This document shows positions 1-7,765 of a stretch of 64,000 nt of DNA, piece after piece; within the stretch, counting starts at the first letter, position 1, and each line of letters begins with the position of its first letter. The position numbers and the translations under genes are program-made. The DNA lies in the NCBI RefSeq assembly GCF_001422885.1, contig NZ_LMMZ01000007.1, forward strand, positions 1 through 64,000. Reading direction: 5' to 3'. The stretch is from Methylobacterium sp. Leaf104 (GTDB lineage Bacteria > Pseudomonadota > Alphaproteobacteria > Rhizobiales > Beijerinckiaceae). The notes beneath the pieces were generated by a model that worked only from the letters and a program-made list of their open reading frames with translations, did not search any database and was not told the DNA's origin.

Positions 1-366
<366 letters not shown>

Positions 367-513
367 TCACCGACGATATATCGGAAATCGAGCTTGTCGG
401 TTATGCCCGTAGCGGCGACGCCTCGATCACCTCTGTCAGTGGAGGTTGTAGCGGGGCGACGTCAATCCATTCGAGGTTCTCCTCACCCTATCCTCGCTAC
501 CGGGTCCCGCTTG

Positions 514-1380
514 ATGAAACCGATTCGCAAAGCCGTCCTGCCCGTTGCCGGCTTGGGCACCCGTTTCCTTCCGGCCACGAAGGCGGTTCCGAAGGAGATG
601 CTCACCGTCGTCGACCGTCCCGTCGTGCAGCACGTCGTCGACGAGGCTCGGGAAGCGGGGATCGAGCACTTCATCTTCGTGACGGGACGCGGCAAGGCGG
701 TGATCGAGGATCACTTCGACGTCGCCTTCGAGCTCGACCGGATGCTGCAGGAGCGGGGCAAGACCGAGGCCTACGAGGCCCTGAAGCGCGACCTGCCGGC
801 GGCCGGCCAGACCAGCTTCACCCGGCAGCAGGCGCCCCTCGGCCTCGGCCACGCGGTGTGGTGCGCCCGCGAGATCGTCGGCGACGAACCCTTCGCGGTC
901 CTGCTGCCCGACATGCTGAGCCGGGGCTGCATGCAGCAGATGCTCTCCGCCTACGAGCGCCACGGCGGCAACGTCATCGCGGTCGAGGAGGTCAAGCCCG
1001 AGGAGACGCACCAGTACGGCATCGTCGGCGTCGGCCAGACCTTCGGCCAGACCTTCGAGATCAACGGCATGGTGGAGAAGCCGAAGGCCGGCACGGCGCC
1101 ATCGAACTTCATCATCTCGGGCCGCTACATCCTCCAGCCCGAGATCTTCGACATTCTCGCGCACGGCGAGACCGGTGCCGGCGGAGAGATTCAGCTCACC
1201 GATGCCATGATCAAGCTCGCCAAGGACCAGGCCTTCTTCGGCATGCACTACCAGGGCCGGACCTACGACACCGGCTCCAAGCTCGGCTTCCTGACGGCCA
1301 ACATCGCCTACGCCCTCGAGCGCAAGGACCTGTCCGATGCCCTCAAGGCCGAGATCGCGCAGCTCCTGAGCGAGCACTAG
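514..1380 (+). CDS. galU: UTP--glucose-1-phosphate uridylyltransferase
   Basis: The product (288 aa) makes UDP-glucose from UTP and glucose-1-phosphate in the cytoplasm, feeding exopolysaccharide and trehalose synthesis. The N-terminus has the nucleotidyltransferase signature: a [15 protein letters not shown] stretch around residues 11-25 followed by PKEML. The middle carries GLGHAVWCA and the metal-site LLPDML. An EKP motif (residues 189-191) and a C-terminal YDTGSKLGF match bacterial GalU, which is usually about 290 aa. The ATG at 514 is chosen because homology begins there. A longer open frame from 271 runs through sequence that belongs to galE on the other strand. It is divergent from the galE fragment. 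Confidence 0.95.
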   Translation: MKPIRKAVLPVAGLGTRFLPATKAVPKEMLTVVDRPVVQHVVDEAREAGIEHFIFVTGRGKAVIEDHFDVAFELDRMLQERGKTEAYEALKRDLPAAGQTSFTRQQAPLGLGHAVWCAREIVGDEPFAVLLPDMLSRGCMQQMLSAYERHGGNVIAVEEVKPEETHQYGIVGVGQTFGQTFEINGMVEKPKAGTAPSNFIISGRYILQPEIFDILAHGETGAGGEIQLTDAMIKLAKDQAFFGMHYQGRTYDTGSKLGFLTANIAYALERKDLSDALKAEIAQLLSEH

Positions 1381-1450
1381 GGACGAGGCGCCGCCGCGGG
1401 AGACGTGACACGCCGCGGCGAGAATCTGCGTTGAACGACGTTCAAAGCCC

Positions 1451-1478
1451 TTGCATTTTGTGCGGCGCACTTTAGATT
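1451..1478 (+). promoter_or_regulatory. Putative sigma-70-type promoter of the small RNA
   Basis: A -35-like TTGCAT (1451-1456) and a -10-like TAGATT (1473-1478) are separated by 16 bp. They sit immediately upstream of a compact hairpin region that ends in a strong terminator. Transcription would start near 1484-1486. This is a consensus match only. Confidence 0.5.
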
Positions 1479-1483
1479 GTGCA

Positions 1484-1574
1484 TTGCGGGACCGCGATGG
1501 CGTCGCGGTTCAGCAGCCCTTCTTGGGCGTTTCCTCCCTAGACTTCGGGCCGCTCTTCGGAGCGGCCTTTTTTT
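1484..1574 (+). ncRNA. Candidate suhB/mmgR (alpha-r8) family small RNA
   Basis: An RNA of about 90 nt can be drawn with three hairpins. The first pairs 1492-1497 with 1503-1508. The second pairs 1516-1519 with 1525-1528. The third is the terminator stem at 1548-1567. Between hairpins two and three lies the single-stranded pyrimidine-rich stretch tttcctccctagacttcggg. That motif, followed by a GC-rich UUCG terminator, is as I recall the conserved core of the alphaproteobacterial suhB RNA (Rfam RF00519), the family of Sinorhizobium MmgR. MmgR limits polyhydroxybutyrate accumulation, and a phasin gene lies 5 kb away. Family assignment is from memory. The motif could pair with Shine-Dalgarno sequences. 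Confidence 0.65.
1548..1574 (+). terminator. Rho-independent terminator with UUCG loop
   Basis: A perfect 8-bp stem (1548-1555 with 1560-1567) closes a TTCG tetraloop and is followed by seven T residues (1568-1574). It would end the candidate small RNA and any galU read-through. Confidence 0.92.
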
Positions 1575-1833
1575 CGTCCGGTGTCCGGCGCGTCACGGCG
1601 GCGATGGGGCCAGCCAACGCCGTGAGGCTGGCTCCGAGAACATCGCTGGAATGCGGGCGCGTCAGGATGGGGCAGGGGAGGCTACGGATCTGCACGCGAT
1701 GTGGGAGTCGCGGAGCGAAGGCTCGGCGTGGTGCCGCAGGGATCGATCATGCGCCGCGAAGCGGCGCGCGGGCCGGCCGCGCACGGGGCGGCGGTCGGCT
1801 CGCGGGACGACGGGCGCGAAAGCGCCGACGGGC

Positions 1834-2049
1834 TCAGTTCAGGTAGGTGCGGATCCAGTTCGGCGAGAGGACCTCGCCATCCTCGGTGATGATCCAGGGC
1901 TGCTTGGCCGGATCGGACAGGGCGCCGGCCGCGGCCTCGATCGCCTCGCGCAGGGTGCGGTAGCGGGCGGGCTGCGCGAGGGGCGCCGGGACCGGAGCGG
2001 TGCGCCAGATCGTGAGATCGGCGGGGCGTTCCAGGGCTTGGGTTTCCAT
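1834..2049 (-). CDS. Small conserved-looking hypothetical protein
   Basis: A 71-aa acidic protein starting METQALERPADLTIW and ending with PNWIRTYLN. It has no signal peptide or membrane segment. The ATG at 2049 is preceded by AAGGA at a workable distance, and an in-frame TTG six codons upstream is an alternative start. Codon use is typical of real genes in the window. The LREAIEAAAG helix and the terminal EDGEVLSPNWIR look like a small folded protein. I do not recognise a named family. It is transcribed away from the small RNA and faces it tail to tail. Confidence 0.6.
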   Translation of the reverse strand: METQALERPADLTIWRTAPVPAPLAQPARYRTLREAIEAAAGALSDPAKQPWIITEDGEVLSPNWIRTYLN

Positions 2050-2067
2050 AGGTCTCGATTCCTTCAA

Positions 2068-2488
2068 TCGTGAGGGTCGTTCCCCGCGATGCCGGATGTC
2101 CGGCCAGAAGTCTGTACGACCTCGAACCTGAACATTTGCTGCGGGACGTCTATCCGGGTGAATGGAAGCATCTCTAAGGCAGCTTTGAGGTCAAATCAGG
2201 CAAGAATGAAAAGCTCATTCCGGCCAGAACGCTCCCTCCCTCACATAAAGCGCGCCGTTGCTGATCAGCGCGCAGAATATGGCTGCTTTTGGACGCCCTC
2301 TCGTTCTGTTTTGTCGCTTCGGCTGACAATATCGAGCCGATGTTTATCTTTGGTCGCGTCCGGCTTCCGTGTGCTGTCGCACCCTGATCCGTCACGCCAC
2401 CCATCCAGTTGAAGGGCATTGGGTCACCGCCCAGTTAATGGACCTGCGAGGCGATGCGGTTTTCGCAGCATGGTGAAGAGGATGACAC
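2068..2488. other. Intergenic region, no gene seen
   Basis: About 420 bp, noticeably richer in A and T than the flanks. It contains a possible hairpin with gcgcgc arms around 2250-2273. The open frames inside it have no convincing start or codon bias. It probably holds the promoters of the divergent small ORF and the HtrA protease. Confidence 0.4.
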
Positions 2489-3646
2489 ATGCCCGATCGG
2501 TATCCGCCGCGGCCGGCGGATCGCTTCCTGCGCTGGGCCGCCGGGGCGGCCCTCATCCTGCTCGCGCTGTTCGTGGCACAGCCCTACCTGACCGGCTTCC
2601 TGTTCTCGGCCGAGAGCCCGCGGGCGGTCACCGCCCGGGGCGACCTCGCGCCCGCCGAGACGGCGACCGTGGACCTCTTCGCCCGCGCCAGCCCGTCGGT
2701 GGTCCACGTCTTCGTCCAGGCGGCGGCGCAGGGGCGGGCCCTGATGGGGGTCGACAGCGAGAACGGCGAGCAGGGCGGTGGCTCGCAGACCGGAACGGGA
2801 TTCCTCTGGGACGCGGCCGGGCACATCGTCACCAACAACCACGTGGTCGCGGCGGCCGCCCAGGGCGGCGGCTCCATCGCGGTGCGCCTGTCCTCGGGCG
2901 AGGTCGTCTCGGCGAGCCTCGTCGGCGCGGCGCCGAGCTATGACCTCGCGGTCATCCGCCTCGGCCGGACGACCGCCCCGCTGCAGCCCCTGGCGGTCGG
3001 CACCTCCGCCGACCTCAAGGTCGGCCAGTCGGCCTTCGCCATCGGCAACCCCTTCGGCCTCGACCACACCCTGACCACCGGCGTGATCAGCGCGCTGCAG
3101 CGGCGCCTGCCCACCAGCGCGGGCCGCGAGCTCTCGGGCGTGATCCAGACCGATGCGGCGATCAACCCGGGCAATTCCGGCGGCCCCCTCCTCGATTCCG
3201 CCGGGCGGCTCATCGGCGTCAACACCGCGATCTTCTCGCCCTCCGGGGCCAGCGCCGGGATCGGCTTCGCGATCCCCGTCGACGTCGTGAACCGCGTCGT
3301 GCCCGAGCTGATCCGCAACGGCCGGACGCGCAATCCCGGCATCGGCATCATCGCGGGGCAGGAGGCCACCGCGGCTCGCCTCGGCATCGACGGGGTCGTC
3401 GTCCTGCGCGTCCTGCGCGGCTCGCCCGCCGCCGCGGCCGGCCTGCGCGGGGTCGATCCGCAGACCGGCGAGATCGGGGACATCATCGTGGGCGCCGGAG
3501 ACCGGCCGGTGCACCGCCTCGCCGATCTCACGGCCGCCATGGAGGCTGCCGGCCTCGGCGCCTCGATCGATCTCACCGTGGAGCGCGACGGGCGCACGCG
3601 CCGGGTCCGCCTGACCACCACCGACGTGGCGGAGAGCCGGCTCTGA
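2489..3646 (+). CDS. HtrA/DegP-type trypsin-like serine protease, membrane-anchored, one PDZ domain
   Basis: A 385-aa envelope quality-control protease. Residues about 13-35 form an uncleaved hydrophobic anchor, placing the rest in the periplasm. The catalytic triad is visible: His118 in TNNHVV, Asp152 in SYDLAVIRL, and Ser230 in NPGNSGGPLLD. A single PDZ domain follows from about residue 295 to the end (VVLRVLRGSPAAAAGLRG). DegP itself has two PDZ domains and a cleaved signal, so this resembles the shorter DegS/HhoB-like type. AGAGGA upstream supports the ATG at 2489. It is followed closely by two small membrane genes on the same strand. Confidence 0.92.
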   Translation: MPDRYPPRPADRFLRWAAGAALILLALFVAQPYLTGFLFSAESPRAVTARGDLAPAETATVDLFARASPSVVHVFVQAAAQGRALMGVDSENGEQGGGSQTGTGFLWDAAGHIVTNNHVVAAAAQGGGSIAVRLSSGEVVSASLVGAAPSYDLAVIRLGRTTAPLQPLAVGTSADLKVGQSAFAIGNPFGLDHTLTTGVISALQRRLPTSAGRELSGVIQTDAAINPGNSGGPLLDSAGRLIGVNTAIFSPSGASAGIGFAIPVDVVNRVVPELIRNGRTRNPGIGIIAGQEATAARLGIDGVVVLRVLRGSPAAAAGLRGVDPQTGEIGDIIVGAGDRPVHRLADLTAAMEAAGLGASIDLTVERDGRTRRVRLTTTDVAESRL

Positions 3647-3711
3647 GCCCGCCCCCTCGTCACGGCGCGCCGCGCTCGCTAAAGCGGCGCATCGATCAGC
3701 GAAGGCGATCC

Positions 3712-3966
3712 ATGGCCCGGCACCGCTCTCCCCCCGTCGTCCTGCTCTGGCTCGCCGGCGCCCTCGCCGCCGGCGCGGCCGAGCGGACCCCGCCGCATCT
3801 CTGCCCGGAGAACGCACCGGAGGGCGTCCGGCTTCCGCGGCGCCCCGGCTGCGGGACCGCCCGCGCGCGACCGGCGGCATCGGACGCGCAGGGCTTTCGC
3901 GACCTCGGCGGGGTGACGCTGCGGGTCGGAGGCCGGGTGAGCGCCGAATACGGCACCGGCCGGTGA
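3712..3966 (+). CDS. Small secreted hypothetical protein
   Basis: An 84-aa protein with a probable signal peptide (positive MARHR, hydrophobic core to about residue 22, AGAAE cleavage zone). The mature part is short, proline- and arginine-rich, with two cysteines and a glycine-rich tail. No family is recognised. GAAGG precedes the ATG. Its stop overlaps the GTG start of the next gene by four bases, which implies translational coupling with the J-protein. It probably belongs to one operon with it. Confidence 0.6.
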   Translation: MARHRSPPVVLLWLAGALAAGAAERTPPHLCPENAPEGVRLPRRPGCGTARARPAASDAQGFRDLGGVTLRVGGRVSAEYGTGR

Positions 3967-4640
3967 CGTTCCTCGCCGGTGCGGTCGCGCTTCTCCTGAT
4001 CTGGTGGTTCGGGCGGAACCTTTGGCTTCGCCATCCCGCTCTGACCACGCGCGTCCTGCGCCGGGTCGGAGGCTACGCCGCTCTCGCGGGGGCGGGCCTG
4101 TTCCTGGTGCGGGGCCGCGTCGAACTCGCGATCCTGTTCGGCGGGGGTGCCGTCTGGTTGCTCGAAGGCTCGGACGGTCTTCGGAGCCGGGGCCGGGCCT
4201 TTGCCGCCCGCTTCGATCCAGCCCGCCTCACGGGCGCGACCATCCGCTTCGACGGGGTCGGAGAGGGAATTGCCCTTGCGGGACCCTATGCGGGACAGCC
4301 CCTCTCGGTGATCCCGCTGCCCGCCCTGGTCGCCCTGTTCGGACGCGACGCGGAAACGACGCGGCGCCTAGAGGCGTATCTCGACCGCCGGCATCCCGCC
4401 TGGCGTGTAGACGCTCAGGGAGATTCCGACCCGGGGCCGCGCCGCGCGGCGTATCCAGGGGCGATGACGGAGCAGGAGGCCTATGAGATCCTGGGGCTTG
4501 AGCGCGGGGCGTCCCTGGAGCAGGTCCGCGCGGCTCATCGGACGCTGATGAAGCGGCTGCACCCCGACCAGGGAGGCACGGCCGAGCAGGCGGCCCGCGT
4601 CAACGCGGCCCGTGACAGGCTTAACAACCGACATCGCTGA
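3963..4640 (+). CDS. Membrane-anchored J-domain (DnaJ-like) protein
   Basis: A 225-aa protein with a GTG start that overlaps the stop of the upstream gene. Two hydrophobic segments near the N-terminus (about 1-20 and 35-60) suggest inner-membrane anchoring. The C-terminal 58 residues are a compact J domain beginning EAYEILGLERGAS with the HPD motif at residues 200-202 (MKRLHPDQGG). Such proteins stimulate the ATPase of a DnaK-type chaperone at the membrane. The layout resembles mitochondrial TIM14/Pam18-type and DjlA-like membrane J-proteins. The J domain is clear, the client is not. Confidence 0.85.
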   Translation: MTFLAGAVALLLIWWFGRNLWLRHPALTTRVLRRVGGYAALAGAGLFLVRGRVELAILFGGGAVWLLEGSDGLRSRGRAFAARFDPARLTGATIRFDGVGEGIALAGPYAGQPLSVIPLPALVALFGRDAETTRRLEAYLDRRHPAWRVDAQGDSDPGPRRAAYPGAMTEQEAYEILGLERGASLEQVRAAHRTLMKRLHPDQGGTAEQAARVNAARDRLNNRHR

Positions 4641-4770
4641 TACTCCACGCGCGTTGCCAGACAGGGAATGTCGAGGGTGCGGACGTCCGGCGATACGAAC
4701 CGGGCGTAGCTGTGCTGTGCCGGCCCGCCCGCGGGCGGCTCCGGTCCCTTGCCAAGCCGTCAGCGCGAAC

Positions 4771-6261
4771 TCAGCTGCGGGTGGCGAAACAGTTGAAGCC
4801 GTTGCGCTTCAGGGCGTTGCAGGCGTCCTGCGCGGTGTCCTGCTCGGCGAAGCCGGAGAAGCGGGCGCGGAACAGCGTGGCGCCGCCGTGCTCGACCTTC
4901 ACGGTGTAGGGCGAGGCCTTGGCCAGCGCGCCGCCGGCCCGGCTGCGTGCGTCGGAGAGCATGGACTTCGCCTTGTCCTCGTCGTCCATAGCGCCGAGCT
5001 GGATGACCCAGGCCGTGGGCGTGATCCGCGCACCGGCCACCGGCTTCGGACCTTCGGTGCGCGGGCCATCGACGGAGGCGAGGCGGGCGTCGGTCTTGCC
5101 GCCGGCCGGGAACGCGGCCTGGCCGTTCGACGGCGCATAGGCCTGCGCCGACGCCGGGAGGGCACCGGAGCGCCACTTCATGCCGGCGCTGCCGGGCGTC
5201 GTGGTGGCGGAGCGGTTGGGCGAGATGTCCAGGGGCTGCCCGGCCCGCAGGGTCGAGGCCGTGGTCTCCACGTCCGCCTCGTCATCGGCGGAGGCGACCT
5301 GGGTCCGGGTCCGCGAAGCGCCGTCGGCGACCACGGCGGGGCGGGCGCGCTCGGCGACCTCGGTGGTCGCGGGGGTCTGGCGGGAGCCGGCATAGGCGCG
5401 GGGCAGGGACTGGCGGACGAGGTCGGCCATGATGCGGTCGCGGCTGGCGCCGGACTTTCCGCCGAGCACGATCGCCACGATCTGCCGGTCGTCGAGCCTG
5501 GCCGCCGTCATCAGGTTGAAGCCGGAATCCCGGGTGTAGCCGGTCTTGATCCCGTCCACGCCCTGGACGTTGCCGAGGAGACGGTTGTGATTGCCGATGA
5601 CCCGGCCGCGGAACGCGAAGGAGCGGGTCTGGAAATACTTGTAGTAGCGCGGAAAGCGATCCTGGATCGCCCGGGCGAGGATCGTCAGGTCCCGCGCCGT
5701 GGTGATCTGGTCGGCATCCGGCAGGCCGGACGCATTGGCGTAGTGGGTGCGGCTCATGCCGAGCGCCTTGGCCTTCTGCGTCATCATCTCGGCGAAGCGG
5801 GACTCCGAGCCGGCGATGTTCTCGCCGATGGCGCAGGCCACGTCGTTGGCCGACTTGGTCACGATCGCCTTGATGGCGTCCTCGACCTCGATGGTGGATC
5901 CCGGGCGCAGGCCGAGCTTCGAGGGGGCCTGGGAGGCAGCGAAGGACGAGATGGTGAGGGGCGACTCGAGGGTGTAGCGCCCGCGCTCCAGCTGCTCGAA
6001 CAGCATGTAGAGGGTCATCACCTTGGTGATCGAGGCCGGGTGGCGCAGCGAATCCTCGTTGATCGCGTGCAGCGTCTTGCCGGTCTTCACGTCCACCACC
6101 ATGGCGGCATAGGGCGGGTTGTAGCCGCCACCGCCGCCACCGCGGTGATGGTGGCCGCGCCGCGCCTCGGCCGGGGAGGCGAGGGCGGCCAGGACGGCGG
6201 CCGCCGCGATCGCGGCCGACAGGGCGGGCACCCGGCCGACGCGGGGAGTATGGCTACGCAT
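4771..6261 (-). CDS. D-alanyl-D-alanine carboxypeptidase (penicillin-binding protein) with C-terminal SPOR domain
   Basis: A 496-aa periplasmic enzyme that trims the terminal D-Ala from peptidoglycan stem peptides (peptidase S11 family). A signal peptide ends near ASPAEA (residue 33). A His/Gly-rich linker follows. The active-site motifs are SITK (Ser77, Lys80), SAN (137-139) and KTG (239-241). After a disordered stretch, a SPOR domain occupies about residues 417-496 (WVIQLGAM to FNCFATRS), which binds denuded glycan at the septum. The ATG at 6261 is preferred over the GTG one codon upstream. The combination of S11 and SPOR is common in alphaproteobacteria. The gene is convergent with the J-protein gene. 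Confidence 0.93.
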   Translation of the reverse strand: MRSHTPRVGRVPALSAAIAAAAVLAALASPAEARRGHHHRGGGGGGYNPPYAAMVVDVKTGKTLHAINEDSLRHPASITKVMTLYMLFEQLERGRYTLESPLTISSFAASQAPSKLGLRPGSTIEVEDAIKAIVTKSANDVACAIGENIAGSESRFAEMMTQKAKALGMSRTHYANASGLPDADQITTARDLTILARAIQDRFPRYYKYFQTRSFAFRGRVIGNHNRLLGNVQGVDGIKTGYTRDSGFNLMTAARLDDRQIVAIVLGGKSGASRDRIMADLVRQSLPRAYAGSRQTPATTEVAERARPAVVADGASRTRTQVASADDEADVETTASTLRAGQPLDISPNRSATTTPGSAGMKWRSGALPASAQAYAPSNGQAAFPAGGKTDARLASVDGPRTEGPKPVAGARITPTAWVIQLGAMDDEDKAKSMLSDARSRAGGALAKASPYTVKVEHGGATLFRARFSGFAEQDTAQDACNALKRNGFNCFATRS

Positions 6262-6264
6262 CAC

Positions 6265-6562
6265 GACTCACTGCCTCGACATGCACGGCCCGCGGGCCGG
6301 CTTGCACCGCAACATCTCGGCGGGGTGTGCGGCCGTGCCGCCGTAACCCCGCAACATCTGTCAATCAGGCTAGGTGGACGCAGTTACGGCCCGGTTAATG
6401 CCATGCGACCGATTCTCGAAATCGATCGGCATGGTGCAGTGCAATATATCGCTTGACGTTCCATATTGCATCGCACACATAGGCGATACGGGCCGCATCC
6501 GGCCTCGCGGGCATCTGCCCGACACGTCAGGGTAAGCCCCATCGGGGCGAAAGGATCATCAG
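6265..6562. other. Intergenic region between dac gene and phasin gene
   Basis: About 300 bp carrying the phasin promoter region. It is locally AT-rich around 6440-6480 and contains the palindrome annotated separately. A small palindrome, cgatt-ctcga-aatcg, lies near 6410-6425. Nothing in it looks coding. Confidence 0.5.
6435..6475. promoter_or_regulatory. Imperfect palindrome around a TTGACG box; candidate PhaR-type operator of the phasin gene
   Basis: Left arm tgcagtgcaatat (6435-6447) and right arm atattgcatcgca (6463-6475) are inverted copies matching at 11 of 13 positions. They are separated by 15 bp that contain a -35-like TTGACG (6453-6458). TGC-rich palindromes of this sort are the known targets of PhaR, the repressor of phasin genes in Paracoccus and Rhodobacter. 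The -10 element is weak. The binding protein is an inference. Confidence 0.5.
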
Positions 6563-7012
6563 ATGAGCCAAGTTTACGAGAAGGCCGCCGAGATGAACAA
6601 GACCGGTCTCGCCACCGTGATGAAGAGCGTCTCGTCGCTCGCCAAGACCAACCAGACCGCCGGCATCGAGATGGCCGATTTCGCCAAGGAATCCTACAGC
6701 GCCGGCGCCGAAGCGATGAAGAAGCTGGCCGCCGCCCGCACGCTCCAGTCCGCCCTCGAGATCCAGGCCGACTACCTGAAGGCCTTCTACGAGCGCTTCC
6801 AGAGCCAGGCCAAGGTGATGACCGATCTGTATCAGGGCCTCGCCCAGGAGATCGGCGCGCCGCTGCAGGCCAAGGCTCCCTTCGACATGAAAACCTTCTT
6901 CGACTCGAAGGCGTTCTTCGACCCCAAGACGTTCTTCGATCCCAAGGCCTTCGACCTGAAGTCCTTCCCGAAGCTCCCGGGCTTCCCCGCGGCCGAGCAG
7001 AAGGCCGCCTGA
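6563..7012 (+). CDS. Phasin (polyhydroxyalkanoate granule-associated protein)
   Basis: A 149-aa Phasin_2-type protein that coats polyhydroxyalkanoate granules and controls their size. Residues about 1-110 are helical and amphipathic without hydrophobic spans, with many Ala, Lys, Glu and Gln, including the motif [20 protein letters not shown] typical of alphaproteobacterial phasins. The C-terminus is unusual: a short Phe-Asp-x-Lys repeat ([20 protein letters not shown]) from about residue 112 to 131 ends in a Pro-rich tail. No alternative ATG is closer. AGGATCATCAG upstream gives a modest ribosome site. It is single-gene and downstream of a palindromic operator-like site. Confidence 0.92.
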   Translation: MSQVYEKAAEMNKTGLATVMKSVSSLAKTNQTAGIEMADFAKESYSAGAEAMKKLAAARTLQSALEIQADYLKAFYERFQSQAKVMTDLYQGLAQEIGAPLQAKAPFDMKTFFDSKAFFDPKTFFDPKAFDLKSFPKLPGFPAAEQKAA

Positions 7013-7022
7013 CACCCGGCGT

Positions 7023-7050
7023 TCCGCAAGCGGAGGGCTCCGCTCGCGGA
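7023..7050 (+). terminator. Hairpin downstream of the phasin gene
   Basis: Twelve-base arms (7023-7034 and 7039-7050) pair with a single mismatch around a 4-base loop. No T-run follows, so this is a probable GC-rich terminator or mRNA 3' end stabiliser. Confidence 0.5.
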
Positions 7051-7313
7051 CCCGGCCTCGAAGCCTCCCAGTCGGCCTCGTGCGAGCCATCGCACGGGGC
7101 CGTTTCCGTTTTCACGCCGACCGTTCGCGGCTACGCGCTCGGCGACCAGCGCGGACCCGGACCGTGACGGTCTCGGACAAGTGCGCGCAGCCGACTGGCG
7201 AAGCGGCCGAACGCCCTATAGATTACCGGCGATGCGAGCGCGCCTCGCCGGCGCGACCCGCGGATGAGCAGCCAACGAGCAGCATGCCGCACCAAGGGGT
7301 CGATGCAATTCAG

Positions 7314-7742
7314 ATGACCGACGTCCTGATACGGGGCAGCGAATCCTCGCGCGCGGGCGGCCCCGAAACCTTCCCGCATTACCGTCACCGCACGGATGTG
7401 CGGGCGGCGGACGAGCCGCGCGAACCGGGTGGTGCGGATGACGGACGTTCCGGGACCGCCATCATCACCCGCACCAAGCCGAAGACCAAGCGACCGAGCC
7501 TCTACCGGGTTCTCTTGCTGAACGACGACTACACACCGCAAGAATTCGTCGTTCACGTCGTCGAAAAATTCTTCAACAAGTCGCAGGAAGCCGCGTTTCA
7601 GATCATGATGCACGTGCACCACAACGGTGTCGGCGAGTGCGGCATCTTCACGTACGAAGTTGCGGAGACCAAGGTGACGCAGGTCATGGACTTCGCCCGC
7701 AAACACCAACATCCTCTCCAGTGCGTTATGGAAAAGAAATAG
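7314..7742 (+). CDS. clpS: ATP-dependent Clp protease adaptor ClpS
   Basis: The 142-aa product delivers N-degron substrates (Leu, Phe, Tyr, Trp N-termini) to ClpA. The conserved core begins at about residue 60 with [20 protein letters not shown], where the NDDYT motif forms part of the N-degron pocket. It ends near LQCVMEKK. The His pair in MMHVHHNG (H-x-x-G-x-G region) is the other pocket wall. The N-terminal extension of about 55 residues is longer than in E. coli ClpS (106 aa). The start is uncertain: ATG 7284 would add ten residues, and 7314 is chosen for the upstream AAGGGG. It lies 23 bp before clpA. Confidence 0.93.
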   Translation: MTDVLIRGSESSRAGGPETFPHYRHRTDVRAADEPREPGGADDGRSGTAIITRTKPKTKRPSLYRVLLLNDDYTPQEFVVHVVEKFFNKSQEAAFQIMMHVHHNGVGECGIFTYEVAETKVTQVMDFARKHQHPLQCVMEKK

Positions 7743-7765
7743 GCACCCCACACAGAGGCCACGCT

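Noticed and set aside
2174..2419. Minus-strand 81-codon ORF in the gap before the HtrA gene
   Set aside because: It has no ribosome site, atypical codon use, and lies in AT-richer DNA that looks like promoter sequence.
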